This document shows, piece after piece, positions 6,472 to 13,393 of a stretch of DNA of 15,686 nt. Within the stretch, counting starts at the first letter, position 1, and each line of letters opens with the position of its first letter. The stretch comes from CAYOXX01 sp964408025. Its GTDB lineage: Bacteria > Acidobacteriota > DATKUA01. The DNA lies in contig CAYOXX010000079.1 in NCBI GenBank assembly GCA_964408025.1, positions 1-15,686 of the forward strand, in the 5' to 3' direction. Below the pieces are notes generated by a model that saw nothing but the letters and a program-made list of their open reading frames with translations, was not told the origin of the DNA and ran no database searches. The translations under genes were made by a program, and so were the position numbers.

Positions 6472-6501
6472 AGTATATCGGCGGCCACGAAACGGTGTCA
6501 A
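6472..6501 (-). promoter_or_regulatory. promoter of the NhaC-type antiporter gene
   Basis: On the minus strand a perfect TTGACA (6501-6496) is followed after 18 bases by TATACT (6477-6472). Transcription would start about 15 bases before the ATG at 6449, which explains why the upstream ATG at 6488 cannot be the start. A C9 tract lies immediately beyond the -35, at 6504-6512. Confidence 0.65.
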
Positions 6502-6534
6502 CGCCCCCCCCCGGCGCGGGCGCGGCGGATGGTA

Positions 6535-6540
6535 TATAAT
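6535..6540 (+). promoter_or_regulatory. -10 element upstream of the VWFA gene
   Basis: A perfect TATAAT lies 40 bases before the ATG at 6581. The expected -35 position is GC-only and matches poorly, so an activator or a different sigma factor may be needed. The C9 tract 6504-6512 lies just upstream of the -35 position. Confidence 0.4.
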
Positions 6541-6580
6541 GATTGGGCTTGCGGTTTACTCCGCCTCGAGGTGGTACGCA

Positions 6581-8143
6581 ATGCGCCTGGCAATCGCTCT
6601 CTCCGCGCTCCTGCTGTTGCCCCTCGTCCCCTGCGCGGCGCGCCAGGAGTCGGCCGCCACCGGCATCGCCGTCGAGTATGCCGGCAGAGCCATCGAGCCC
6701 GACGGCGTACTGCGGGACTGGGAGGGCTTCGCTCCCCTCGAGCTGAGGTCTGGCAACCTGGTGCGCGGGTCCGACTGGGGCGGCGAGGCCGACCTCAGCG
6801 CCCGCGTCTGGCTCTCCTGGGACGAGGCGGCGCTCTACTTCGCCGCCAACCTGCGCGACAACGACTTCCTTGGCTGCCCCCGCGGCCGGCAGCTTTGGGA
6901 TTGCGACGCCTTCCTGCTGTCGCTGCGCTTCCCCGAATCCGAACGGCCCGACGACGTCTTCTACCTGATCGCTACCGAGGGCGGCGGCGAGCCGCTGGCC
7001 ACCGGGCTGCGTGGTCGCGACGGTGAGTACAGCCTCCTGCCGCTGCCGGCCATGCGCCTCGCGGTCCGTTCCAGGGAGGGGAGCGCGCCGGTGGTCGAGG
7101 GAAGCGTCGCCTGGGCAGACTTCCTGGGCGAAGGCTGCGAGCCACCGGAGCGGCTGGACATCAACTTCGAGGTCCGCGACCTCGGCGCCGACGGGAGCCT
7201 CAAGAGCATCGCCTGGGTGCCGGCCGAGAGTGGCGAGTCGGCGCGCGGCACGCCGGCCTTCGCCCTGGCCGCGCTCATGCCCCCCAGCGAGTTCGAGGGG
7301 ATGGTGCGCCGCGGCCCGAACGTCGACCGCGTGGAGATCGTGCAGCTCGTCTACCTGCCGGTCGTCGTCGCAGACAGCAATAACAACTACGTCATGGACC
7401 TGGAGATCGAGGACTTCGTGGTCCTCGAGGACGGCGTCGAGCAACGCATCGACAGCCTCCGCTTCGAGACCCGCCCGATCACCGTGGGCCTTCTGCTCGA
7501 CTGCAGCGGCAGCATGGAGCGCCACATCGAACAGGCGAAGCTGGCCGCCGTCAGCTTCCTGGAGGCGCTGCGCGAGGAGGACCGCTGCTTCGTGGTCGCC
7601 TTCAACCACAACATACATCTCATCAACGACATGGACGAGGGCACCGCCGAGGCGATCGAGACGGTACGCAACCTATGGGCCGCTGGCGGCACAATGCTCT
7701 ATGGCACGCTGCAATACGCCCTCGAGCGCATGCGCTTCCTGCGCGAGAAGAAGGTGCTGGTGCTGCTCAGCGACGGCGTTGACGAAAGCCAGGGCATAAA
7801 CCCGTACGGCTACCCGATAAGCTTCCCCCAGATCCTGGAGGAAGCAAGGCGGCGCGAGGTAATCGTCTACCCCCTGGCCTTTCGCCTTTCCGAAGCGGTC
7901 GCCGTCGCCGAGCTGCGGATGCTTGCGCAGGAAACCGGCGGGCGGATGTTCACCGCCGCCGACTCCGATGGGCTGCTGCGCGCCTACGGAGATATCGCCG
8001 AGGAGCTGCGGAGCCAGTACCTGCTCACCTACGTCAGCAACAACCGCAACTGGGACGGCCGCTGGCGCAGCATCGAGGTGAGGGTGCGCGGTCGCGACTA
8101 CGACGTTCGCTCCCGCCTTGGGTACTTCGCGCCCCAACATTGA
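6581..8143 (+). CDS. secreted CBM9/DOMON-like plus VWFA-related domain protein
   Basis: A 520-residue exported protein. Residues 1-21 form a signal peptide (MRLAIALSALLLLPLVPCAA); the Cys there lacks a proper lipobox. About 27-220 looks like a family-9 carbohydrate-binding/DOMON-like sandwich: DGVLRDWEGF, then ADLSARVWLSWDEAALYFAA and an acidic DNDF. From about 247 (NVDRVEIVQLVYLPVVVADS ... DFVVLEDGVEQRIDSL) it follows the VWFA-related module common in Acidobacteria. The metal-binding MIDAS is complete: D307-C-S309-G-S311, T371 in GGTMLYG and D398 in LLSDGVDE, so divalent-metal-dependent protein binding is expected. The C-terminus (RSQYLLTYVSNN ... RSRLGYFAP) is the usual ending of that module. 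The start is ATG at 6581 with GAGGTG seven bases upstream; an earlier ATG at 6539 overlaps the -10. It is followed after 12 bases by a lipoprotein gene, likely its operon partner. Ligand unknown. Confidence 0.87.
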   Translation: MRLAIALSALLLLPLVPCAARQESAATGIAVEYAGRAIEPDGVLRDWEGFAPLELRSGNLVRGSDWGGEADLSARVWLSWDEAALYFAANLRDNDFLGCPRGRQLWDCDAFLLSLRFPESERPDDVFYLIATEGGGEPLATGLRGRDGEYSLLPLPAMRLAVRSREGSAPVVEGSVAWADFLGEGCEPPERLDINFEVRDLGADGSLKSIAWVPAESGESARGTPAFALAALMPPSEFEGMVRRGPNVDRVEIVQLVYLPVVVADSNNNYVMDLEIEDFVVLEDGVEQRIDSLRFETRPITVGLLLDCSGSMERHIEQAKLAAVSFLEALREEDRCFVVAFNHNIHLINDMDEGTAEAIETVRNLWAAGGTMLYGTLQYALERMRFLREKKVLVLLSDGVDESQGINPYGYPISFPQILEEARRREVIVYPLAFRLSEAVAVAELRMLAQETGGRMFTAADSDGLLRAYGDIAEELRSQYLLTYVSNNRNWDGRWRSIEVRVRGRDYDVRSRLGYFAPQH

Positions 8144-8155
8144 GGTAGCGAAACT

Positions 8156-8734
8156 ATGAGAAAGATCCTTTTACCGACCGCTTCTCTCCTGCTACTGCTG
8201 CTGGCCGCCGGCTGCGGCGGCGTGAGGATCACGCCGCGCAGGTCGGTGCTGGCTCACAACCTGGGCACCCACTACGACAAGCGGGCCGCGGTGCTGGCCT
8301 TCCGCGAGCCCGTCGGCCAGCCGGGCCTGGGGAACACCTTCGCCGCCTTCCTCCACCGCGAGATGCTCCGCGCCGGGCCCTTCGTCCAGGTCCCCTTCCA
8401 TCCGGAGGCCGCCTGGTTCGGCCTGCAGAGCGCGCCGGCCGAAGAGCTGGCTACCGCCGCCGCACTGGGCGCCGAGCTCGGATTCGACCTGGTAATCATC
8501 GGCGACATCGAGCGCTTCGCCTACGGGAGGACCTCCGACAGCACGATGGTCGTCTCGGTCTGGATCCTGGACACGGTCACCGGCGAGGTAGTGCACGCCG
8601 AGCGCCTTACCGCCCGCGGCAGGGTGAGGAGCTTCCCGCCCTCCTGGGAACCGGGGCTCTCGGGCAGCCCCGACTTGGAGCGGCTGATGAGCGAACTAGC
8701 CGCCGAGATAGTCCGCCGCATCAGCCCGTACTGA
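8156..8734 (+). CDS. lipoprotein with CsgG/LpoB/TolB-N-like domain
   Basis: A 192-residue protein starting with a classic lipoprotein signal, LLLLLLAAGC, modified at Cys20, followed by GG. The mature part has the alternating pattern of the small alpha/beta domain of CsgG, LpoB, FlgO and TolB N-terminal proteins: AAVLAFREPV (beta), LGNTFAAFLHREMLRAGPFVQVPF (helix and strand), then LGAELGFDLVIIGDIERFAYG and STMVVSVWILDTVTGEVVHA (the two-strand signature with 'GEV'). Such proteins act at the periplasmic face of the outer membrane in secretion, flagella or peptidoglycan-synthase activation; which applies here is unknown. The Shine-Dalgarno GAGGT overlaps the VWFA stop codon, so the two are probably translated from one mRNA and may act together at the cell surface. 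The family call is from pattern only. Confidence 0.75.
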   Translation: MRKILLPTASLLLLLLAAGCGGVRITPRRSVLAHNLGTHYDKRAAVLAFREPVGQPGLGNTFAAFLHREMLRAGPFVQVPFHPEAAWFGLQSAPAEELATAAALGAELGFDLVIIGDIERFAYGRTSDSTMVVSVWILDTVTGEVVHAERLTARGRVRSFPPSWEPGLSGSPDLERLMSELAAEIVRRISPY

Positions 8735-8753
8735 TTCTCCCCGGAGGGGGGAA
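8735..8753. terminator. hairpin between converging genes
   Basis: TTCTCCCC and GGGGGGAA form an eight-base stem (one T-G pair) around a GGA loop directly after the lipoprotein stop codon. There is no T tract on either side, so it is not a classic intrinsic terminator, but the position between two converging genes (stops at 8734 and 8810) suits one. A near-perfect 16-base palindrome centred on CTCGAG follows at 8755-8770. Confidence 0.35.
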
Positions 8754-8809
8754 AGCCCTCTCGAGCGGGCAGCTCCGTAGGTGTCTAGTCTCTCCTAACT
8801 GAAGATAGT

Positions 8810-10741
8810 TCAGGGCCGCGCGGCTCCCGGCGCCGATGGGGCCAGCACGATTGTTGTGGCAGCCGGAGAACGCCAGGCGGCCAGTAGGCGGCGCAGGTCG
8901 GGGTAGGACGCGGGCCGCACGGTGGCCGATTCGATGCGCAGGTAGCGCTCGACCGTCAGCCTCGATTCCTCCGCCACGGTGCGGATCTCGAGCCGGCCGG
9001 CGCTGTTGATCAGACGCCTTTCGGCGGGCAGCAGGTGCGGCCGCAGCCCCGGAGGCAGCTTGAGTTCGATCGACTGCTGCTCCTCCCAGGCCGCCGGCAG
9101 GATCAGCGGCGTCCGGCGCCGCTCGGCGGCCAGCGGGATCTCCTCCCGGTGGGCGACCACGAGCGAGGGGCGGAAACGGAGTAAACTGAATCCGCCGCTG
9201 CGTCCCAGCTCCTCGCCAGCGCGCCAACGCCACTCGAGGTTGAAGGAATCCGGTCCCCTGCGCAGCGTTATGGCGCTCTCGATCTGCGCGCCGGGCACCA
9301 CGGTGTCGACCGCCTCGGCGACCAGGCCTCGCAGATCGGTACCCTCCCCGTCGAGGCAGTAGTGGAGGTTGAAGACACCGGAGAGGGCCGCGTAGGTGCT
9401 GCCTGTCAGCGCGCCGTCGGGCAGCAGCTCCATCTGCACCCTTGTCAGGGCGCCGTGGCGACCCGTCGGCATCGCGGCCGTGCGCTCGATGTCGTAGCGG
9501 TCCCCCAGCAGATAGAGGACCGTTCGGTCCGCCGGCGGCCGGCCGCCGCTTTCGCAGAGCGTCCAGTCGGGGTAAAACCAAACCCGGTCCTCGCCGGCGC
9601 CGACGACCACGGCTGCGCGGTCGAACTGCGCCGGCGCCGGTACGGAGCGGACGAAGTTGCTGGATGCCGAAATCAGGGCCGGCACGGCCTGCACCCCCGC
9701 CTCGCGCAGCATCGCCGTGGCCAGCAGGGCCAGCTCGAGGTCGTGGCCGTAGCCGCTGTCGAATACCTGGCGGGCGGAGCGGCAGCGGAAGGCGCAGCGC
9801 TTGAGCGGGATGGCGAGTCGGTGGATGCGGGCGCGCAGGTAGCGGTCAAGGCGGGATGCCACCTCGTCGGCCGCCGGGTTCCCCTCGCTGAGCCGCATCG
9901 CCGCCTCCTTGGCCGCCCCGGTCAGGGCGGGAGCGAGGCCGCGGTAGAATGAGTCGGCCAGCTCGCGGTGAACCGCCTCCCACGAGGGGAAGGTCGAGTA
10001 GATCAGGCGCGAGCCGACGGCGCCGTAATCGGGACCCCACGGCTCGCGCGGGACCGCCGGTCGCCCGAAGGTTCGCCAAACGTAGGTGGTGGCCCCGCCC
10101 CCCGCCTCCCCGCCCGAGCGCCTGATCAGCGGCGCGTCGAGGTCGGAGGAATAGGCGTAGGCCAGCTCGACGCCGGCGGGAACCCGAATGGAGAGGAGCC
10201 TCTCGAGGACCGGGTCATACCGCTGGAAGCGAAACTCCCCCGACACCGCTCTGGCGCCGCCGCGGGTGCCGCTGCGCGAGAGCAGGACCTCCGTGGCCGC
10301 GCCCGGCTCGACGCCGAGCAGCGAGACCACCAGCTCGCGCTGGTTCGCTACAGCGGGACCCGCGGCAACCTCGGTGACGGCGGCGGCGGGCGCCTCGAGC
10401 AGTGTGCCGTCGGCTCGCAGCGTACGCGCCCGCAGCACTCTGACCTCCTCCTCGCCGGCCCGGAACGGCACCCGAACGTCAGCGTGGCGGTCGCGGCCGC
10501 GATTGTTGTGAATCCTGACGACGCGGTGCAGGCGCTCGCGCACCTGCCCGTTGGCCAGGATCTGCACCCTCCGCTCGTCCCGGAGGACCAGCGCGTCGGC
10601 GTCGGGGTAGCGCTCGGCCGGCGGCGCCGATCGGACCAGGCGCGCCAGCTCCTCTTCCCCCCCCTCCTCCTCCTGCCGGGGCACGACGGCGGCCGCCGCC
10701 GCCAGCAGCAGCAGGGATGCCAATGCGGCCCGGGCCATCAT
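8810..10741 (-). CDS. exported DUF3857/transglutaminase-like protein, catalytic residues lost
   Basis: A 643-residue protein with a signal peptide (ARAALASLLLLAAAAAVV). About 40-265 is a DUF3857-like beta domain (DADALVLRDERRVQILANG, VRIHNNRGRDRHADVRVPF, EVRVLRARTLRADGTLLEAP); about 270-400 is a transglutaminase-like core; the rest is a beta-rich tail. In DUF3857 proteins the core normally reads YGDCKDKALLLAAML then QFNH then a DPT-type Asp. Here the aligned text is YGHDLELALLATAML (331-345), so Cys is replaced by D334, and QFDR (372-375), so His is replaced by R375; an Asp (D392) remains. It is therefore predicted not to be a Cys protease or transglutaminase. A G8 run encodes residues 26-29. 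The start ATG at 10741 overlaps the stop of the upstream paralogue (ATGA), so the two are translationally coupled; ATG at 10738 is an equal alternative. Confidence 0.85.
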   Translation of the reverse strand: MMARAALASLLLLAAAAAVVPRQEEEGGEEELARLVRSAPPAERYPDADALVLRDERRVQILANGQVRERLHRVVRIHNNRGRDRHADVRVPFRAGEEEVRVLRARTLRADGTLLEAPAAAVTEVAAGPAVANQRELVVSLLGVEPGAATEVLLSRSGTRGGARAVSGEFRFQRYDPVLERLLSIRVPAGVELAYAYSSDLDAPLIRRSGGEAGGGATTYVWRTFGRPAVPREPWGPDYGAVGSRLIYSTFPSWEAVHRELADSFYRGLAPALTGAAKEAAMRLSEGNPAADEVASRLDRYLRARIHRLAIPLKRCAFRCRSARQVFDSGYGHDLELALLATAMLREAGVQAVPALISASSNFVRSVPAPAQFDRAAVVVGAGEDRVWFYPDWTLCESGGRPPADRTVLYLLGDRYDIERTAAMPTGRHGALTRVQMELLPDGALTGSTYAALSGVFNLHYCLDGEGTDLRGLVAEAVDTVVPGAQIESAITLRRGPDSFNLEWRWRAGEELGRSGGFSLLRFRPSLVVAHREEIPLAAERRRTPLILPAAWEEQQSIELKLPPGLRPHLLPAERRLINSAGRLEIRTVAEESRLTVERYLRIESATVRPASYPDLRRLLAAWRSPAATTIVLAPSAPGAARP

Positions 10742-12690
10742 GGCGCCCTCACCGCCAAGGCGTCCGCCCGCCAGCTGCGCAGCGCCCCGACCACGACGCG
10801 GAACGCTTGGTAGTCTCGCAGCGGAACCGTGGTCTCGCGCAGCTCGAAGCTAAGCGAGCGTAGTACGGAGGTCATCTCCGGCTGCAAGCGGGCGGCGAGG
10901 CTCGATACCTCTGACGACGCTTCGCGCCTTAGCCCCTCGCCGGCCGTCCGGGAGCCTACCGGCAGGCGAATTGTCTCGCTGAGTTCGACGCCGAGTGTCG
11001 AGTCGAAGCGGATGGGCGAGCGGCGGCGCTCGGGCGCCGTCGCCGCGTGGAACCCCCCGAGGCCGACTTCGTCCAGGATGTCGGCGGTCAGCAGCGTCGG
11101 CACCAGCAGCAGGCCCGGCTGGGCGGCTGCGAACGAGGGAACGCGGAAGCGGCAGACTAAACGCAGCGGCCGCGAGGGGTCGAGCGGATCGACCGTTTCG
11201 AGCGACTGGAGCTCCGCACCTGGCGCGGCTGCCGCCAGCAGGCTCAGTATCATCTGCCGTCTCTGACCCGCCAGCCGGCGCCGCAGCAGGGTCTCTGGGC
11301 GGCCGCTGGCGGTGATCTCCAGCTCCCCTCTCAGCTCGCCGCCGGTATCGAGGGCGCAGTCGGCACTCACGGCGAGCGTGTTCTCCCGCGGCGAACCGCG
11401 CGGCGCGAACGCGAGGTCCTCGCCCTCCGGCGTGCCGATCAGCACGGCGCAGCCCGCGGCCGCGGCCGACAGGAGTTGGCTGCTGCCGGCCACTCCGGCG
11501 GGATCGAGCAGCGCGTACGATCCGTCCGGCCGCCTTACGGCGACGACGTAGCGGTTGAACTGGTTCGCCGGCAGGTTCTCGACACGTGCGCCGACAGACG
11601 CCATCGCCAGGTAGGCGTCGAAGCCCTCGGCTCGCAGCAGCGCCGCGAGCAGCGCCGCCGAGTCCTCGCAGTCGCCGGCCAGCCGTTCCAGGACGAGGTT
11701 GGCTGGGTGCGGCCGGCAATCCTCACCCGACCTAGCCTCTAGACTCAGGGAGCGGATGCGCCCGGCAACCCATCGGGTGAGGGCGGCGATCTTCGCCTCG
11801 CCGTACGTTAGGCCCTCAGTAACGGCGGCCGCGCGGCGGCGCAGCTCATCGCTCTGCTCCAACAGCGACTCGTTTGCCCAGTAGAACCACCGCGACAGCT
11901 CCGCCCAGGAGGGCACATTAGTCACGACCAGCTTGGCGGCGTAGTCGCCGGGCGCGGCCCCGAGGGCCTCTGCGGGTTGTGCCTCGGCGTCATGCACGAT
12001 CCAGGTGTAGGTGTCGCGTCCGCCGGCAGCGCCGCGGGCGGCGCCGTGGAGGCCGTTGGCCTCGAGGTGCCGCAGCTCCGCGCCGGCGGGCAGGCGCAGG
12101 GCGTAGCTCTTTTCAAGCATCGGGTAGCGGTCGGCGAAGACGACTACGTCGGAGAAGCGGCCCGGCATCGCGAGCCCCGGGCTGCCGCGCGTCGTGGTCT
12201 GGACCGCCACGGCGTCCCCGGCCCGTAAGGCGGGCACGGCGATCTCGACGCGGCGCCCGCAGCGACAGTGCGGCCCGGCGGGAGCGGGAACCTCCACGGC
12301 GGACGCCGGATCCAGAGGCTCTACGCCGCCTCCGGCCCTGTAGACGGCGCACTCCTCGATCGCGAATTCGCAACAGCGGGGATCGTATTCGAAGGCCAGG
12401 ACGCTGTGGTCCCGCGCGCCCTCGTCGCTGCCGATCAGCACCAGGCGGCGGCATCGGAACAGCACTGAGCCGTCTTCGTCGACGTCGACCTCGGTCCTGT
12501 CGTAGAGCACCAGGGCATCGGCGCCGGGGGTGCTGGCGGGAGCGGAGCGGATGAGGGCGAGGTCTTCGGCGCGACGGTCCTGGGCCGCCGCGTCCCAGCC
12601 CGCCAGGAGCACCAGGGCGCACGCCGCGGCCAGAAGTCGCGCCGCCGGGGATCTAGCGACCCTCCTTCCCTCAAGCGGCAACGTTGTCAT
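10738..12690 (-). CDS. exported DUF3857/transglutaminase-like protein, partly degenerate active site
   Basis: A 650-residue paralogue of the next gene, with an N-terminal segment ending ARLLAAACALVLLAGWDAAAQ that should act as signal peptide. It has a DUF3857-like domain (about 55-255, DALVLYDRTEVDVDEDGS) and a transglutaminase core (about 270-410). GDCEDSAALLAALL keeps the catalytic Cys (C341), and LLDP keeps Asp (D396), but the His of QFNH is Arg (R380 in QFNRYVVAV), as in the neighbour. Six Cys lie in the first domain: 80, 106, 107, 114, 142 and 144. The start is uncertain: the ATG at 12690 has no Shine-Dalgarno, while an in-frame GTG at 12726 has AAAGG three bases before it. The 107 bases upstream are AT-rich and probably hold a promoter, though I see no good -35/-10 pair. 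Ends with ATGA overlap onto the paralogue. Confidence 0.85.
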   Translation of the reverse strand: MTTLPLEGRRVARSPAARLLAAACALVLLAGWDAAAQDRRAEDLALIRSAPASTPGADALVLYDRTEVDVDEDGSVLFRCRRLVLIGSDEGARDHSVLAFEYDPRCCEFAIEECAVYRAGGGVEPLDPASAVEVPAPAGPHCRCGRRVEIAVPALRAGDAVAVQTTTRGSPGLAMPGRFSDVVVFADRYPMLEKSYALRLPAGAELRHLEANGLHGAARGAAGGRDTYTWIVHDAEAQPAEALGAAPGDYAAKLVVTNVPSWAELSRWFYWANESLLEQSDELRRRAAAVTEGLTYGEAKIAALTRWVAGRIRSLSLEARSGEDCRPHPANLVLERLAGDCEDSAALLAALLRAEGFDAYLAMASVGARVENLPANQFNRYVVAVRRPDGSYALLDPAGVAGSSQLLSAAAAGCAVLIGTPEGEDLAFAPRGSPRENTLAVSADCALDTGGELRGELEITASGRPETLLRRRLAGQRRQMILSLLAAAAPGAELQSLETVDPLDPSRPLRLVCRFRVPSFAAAQPGLLLVPTLLTADILDEVGLGGFHAATAPERRRSPIRFDSTLGVELSETIRLPVGSRTAGEGLRREASSEVSSLAARLQPEMTSVLRSLSFELRETTVPLRDYQAFRVVVGALRSWRADALAVRAP

Positions 12691-12797
12691 ACTTTGACTA
12701 ACACGGTCGAAAACAGGGACGGGCACTAGCCTTTACTAGCGTATTTGTCTCAGAATAAAGTACTTAAGGCAAAATATGGTACCCGTACCTGTTTTTC

Positions 12798-13370
12798 TCA
12801 GCTCCCCGGTTCCGGCTCCGCGAGGAGCTCCTCGGGGATGTTTATCCTCGCCCTGAAGCTGCCCTCGATCGGTCTAGCGGCCTCGCCGTCGCCGCTGATC
12901 TCGCCCGCGAAGGTGCCCTCAATCCACTCGCCCTCGACAGCGTTGATGGTGACGCTGACGGCGCCGGGGATGCCGGATCCCCGCTGCGCCTCCAGCTTGA
13001 GGATCGCCCTGCGGCTCTCCACCGTCGCCCCGGCGTAGTCGGCGAGGTTCCGGTGCGGGCCGAACAGTACGATGCGCAGCAGCGGGAAGGCCGTGTTCCC
13101 GATTGGATTGCTGAGCAGCGTTATCCGACTCTCTTCCTGGCTCGCTCTAATGTGGAAATCGGCATAGCCCCATTCGGTACGGAACTCCTCCGTTCCGTAG
13201 GTAAAGGCAAACCAACCTCCCTCGCCCAGCGCCTCGTCGCGGCGCATCTGTGTGAAAATCGAGTCGGCTTCTTGCCGCTCCTGCGTAGTGATAGCCGGCG
13301 TCTCCCCTTCGCAGGCCGACAGGAGCAGTACCATCGCCAGGCAGGCGCCCAGGGATCTCCACGTGCTCAC
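12798..13370 (-). CDS. hypothetical lipoprotein
   Basis: A 190-residue protein that I do not recognise. The start is GTG at 13370 with AAAGGAGG seven to ten bases upstream, the strongest ribosome-binding site in the window. The N-terminus MSTWRSLGACLAMVLLLSAC is a lipoprotein signal with lipobox LLSAC (Cys20). The mature part is a helix-prone linker (TTQERQEADSIFTQMRRDEA, about 28-47) and then a beta-rich domain with VTINAVEGEWIEGTFAGEI and PIEGSFRARINI near the end, which resembles small proteins that describe charge or structure change in a secreted beta-sandwich. It starts 23 bases after the stop of the cPGS-like GTPase gene and is probably co-transcribed with it, although one product is cytoplasmic and the other envelope-bound. 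A longer upstream open frame over the GTPase gene is a shadow. Confidence 0.75.
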   Translation of the reverse strand: MSTWRSLGACLAMVLLLSACEGETPAITTQERQEADSIFTQMRRDEALGEGGWFAFTYGTEEFRTEWGYADFHIRASQEESRITLLSNPIGNTAFPLLRIVLFGPHRNLADYAGATVESRRAILKLEAQRGSGIPGAVSVTINAVEGEWIEGTFAGEISGDGEAARPIEGSFRARINIPEELLAEPEPGS

Positions 13371-13393
13371 TGTTCTCCTCCTTTCCTTTCTTT

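Noticed and set aside
4891..6501. A 536-codon minus-strand frame overlapping the NhaC gene
   Set aside because: It is an Arg/His/Pro-rich alternative frame of the same strand; the NhaC frame has the conserved motifs and the proper ribosome-binding site.
8755..8770. CTCGAG-centred palindrome between the converging genes as an operator
   Set aside because: It has one mismatch, lies between two 3' ends where no promoter is needed, and such palindromes occur by chance at this length.
9968..10813. A 281-codon plus-strand frame and similar long frames opposite the transglutaminase-like genes
   Set aside because: They are antisense shadows with low-complexity Gly/Arg/Ala-rich products and no start signals.
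12775..12795. GGTAC-CC-GTACC followed by TGTTTTT, as a terminator
   Set aside because: The stem is only four or five base pairs with a tiny loop, and the T run faces the strand on which no gene ends here.
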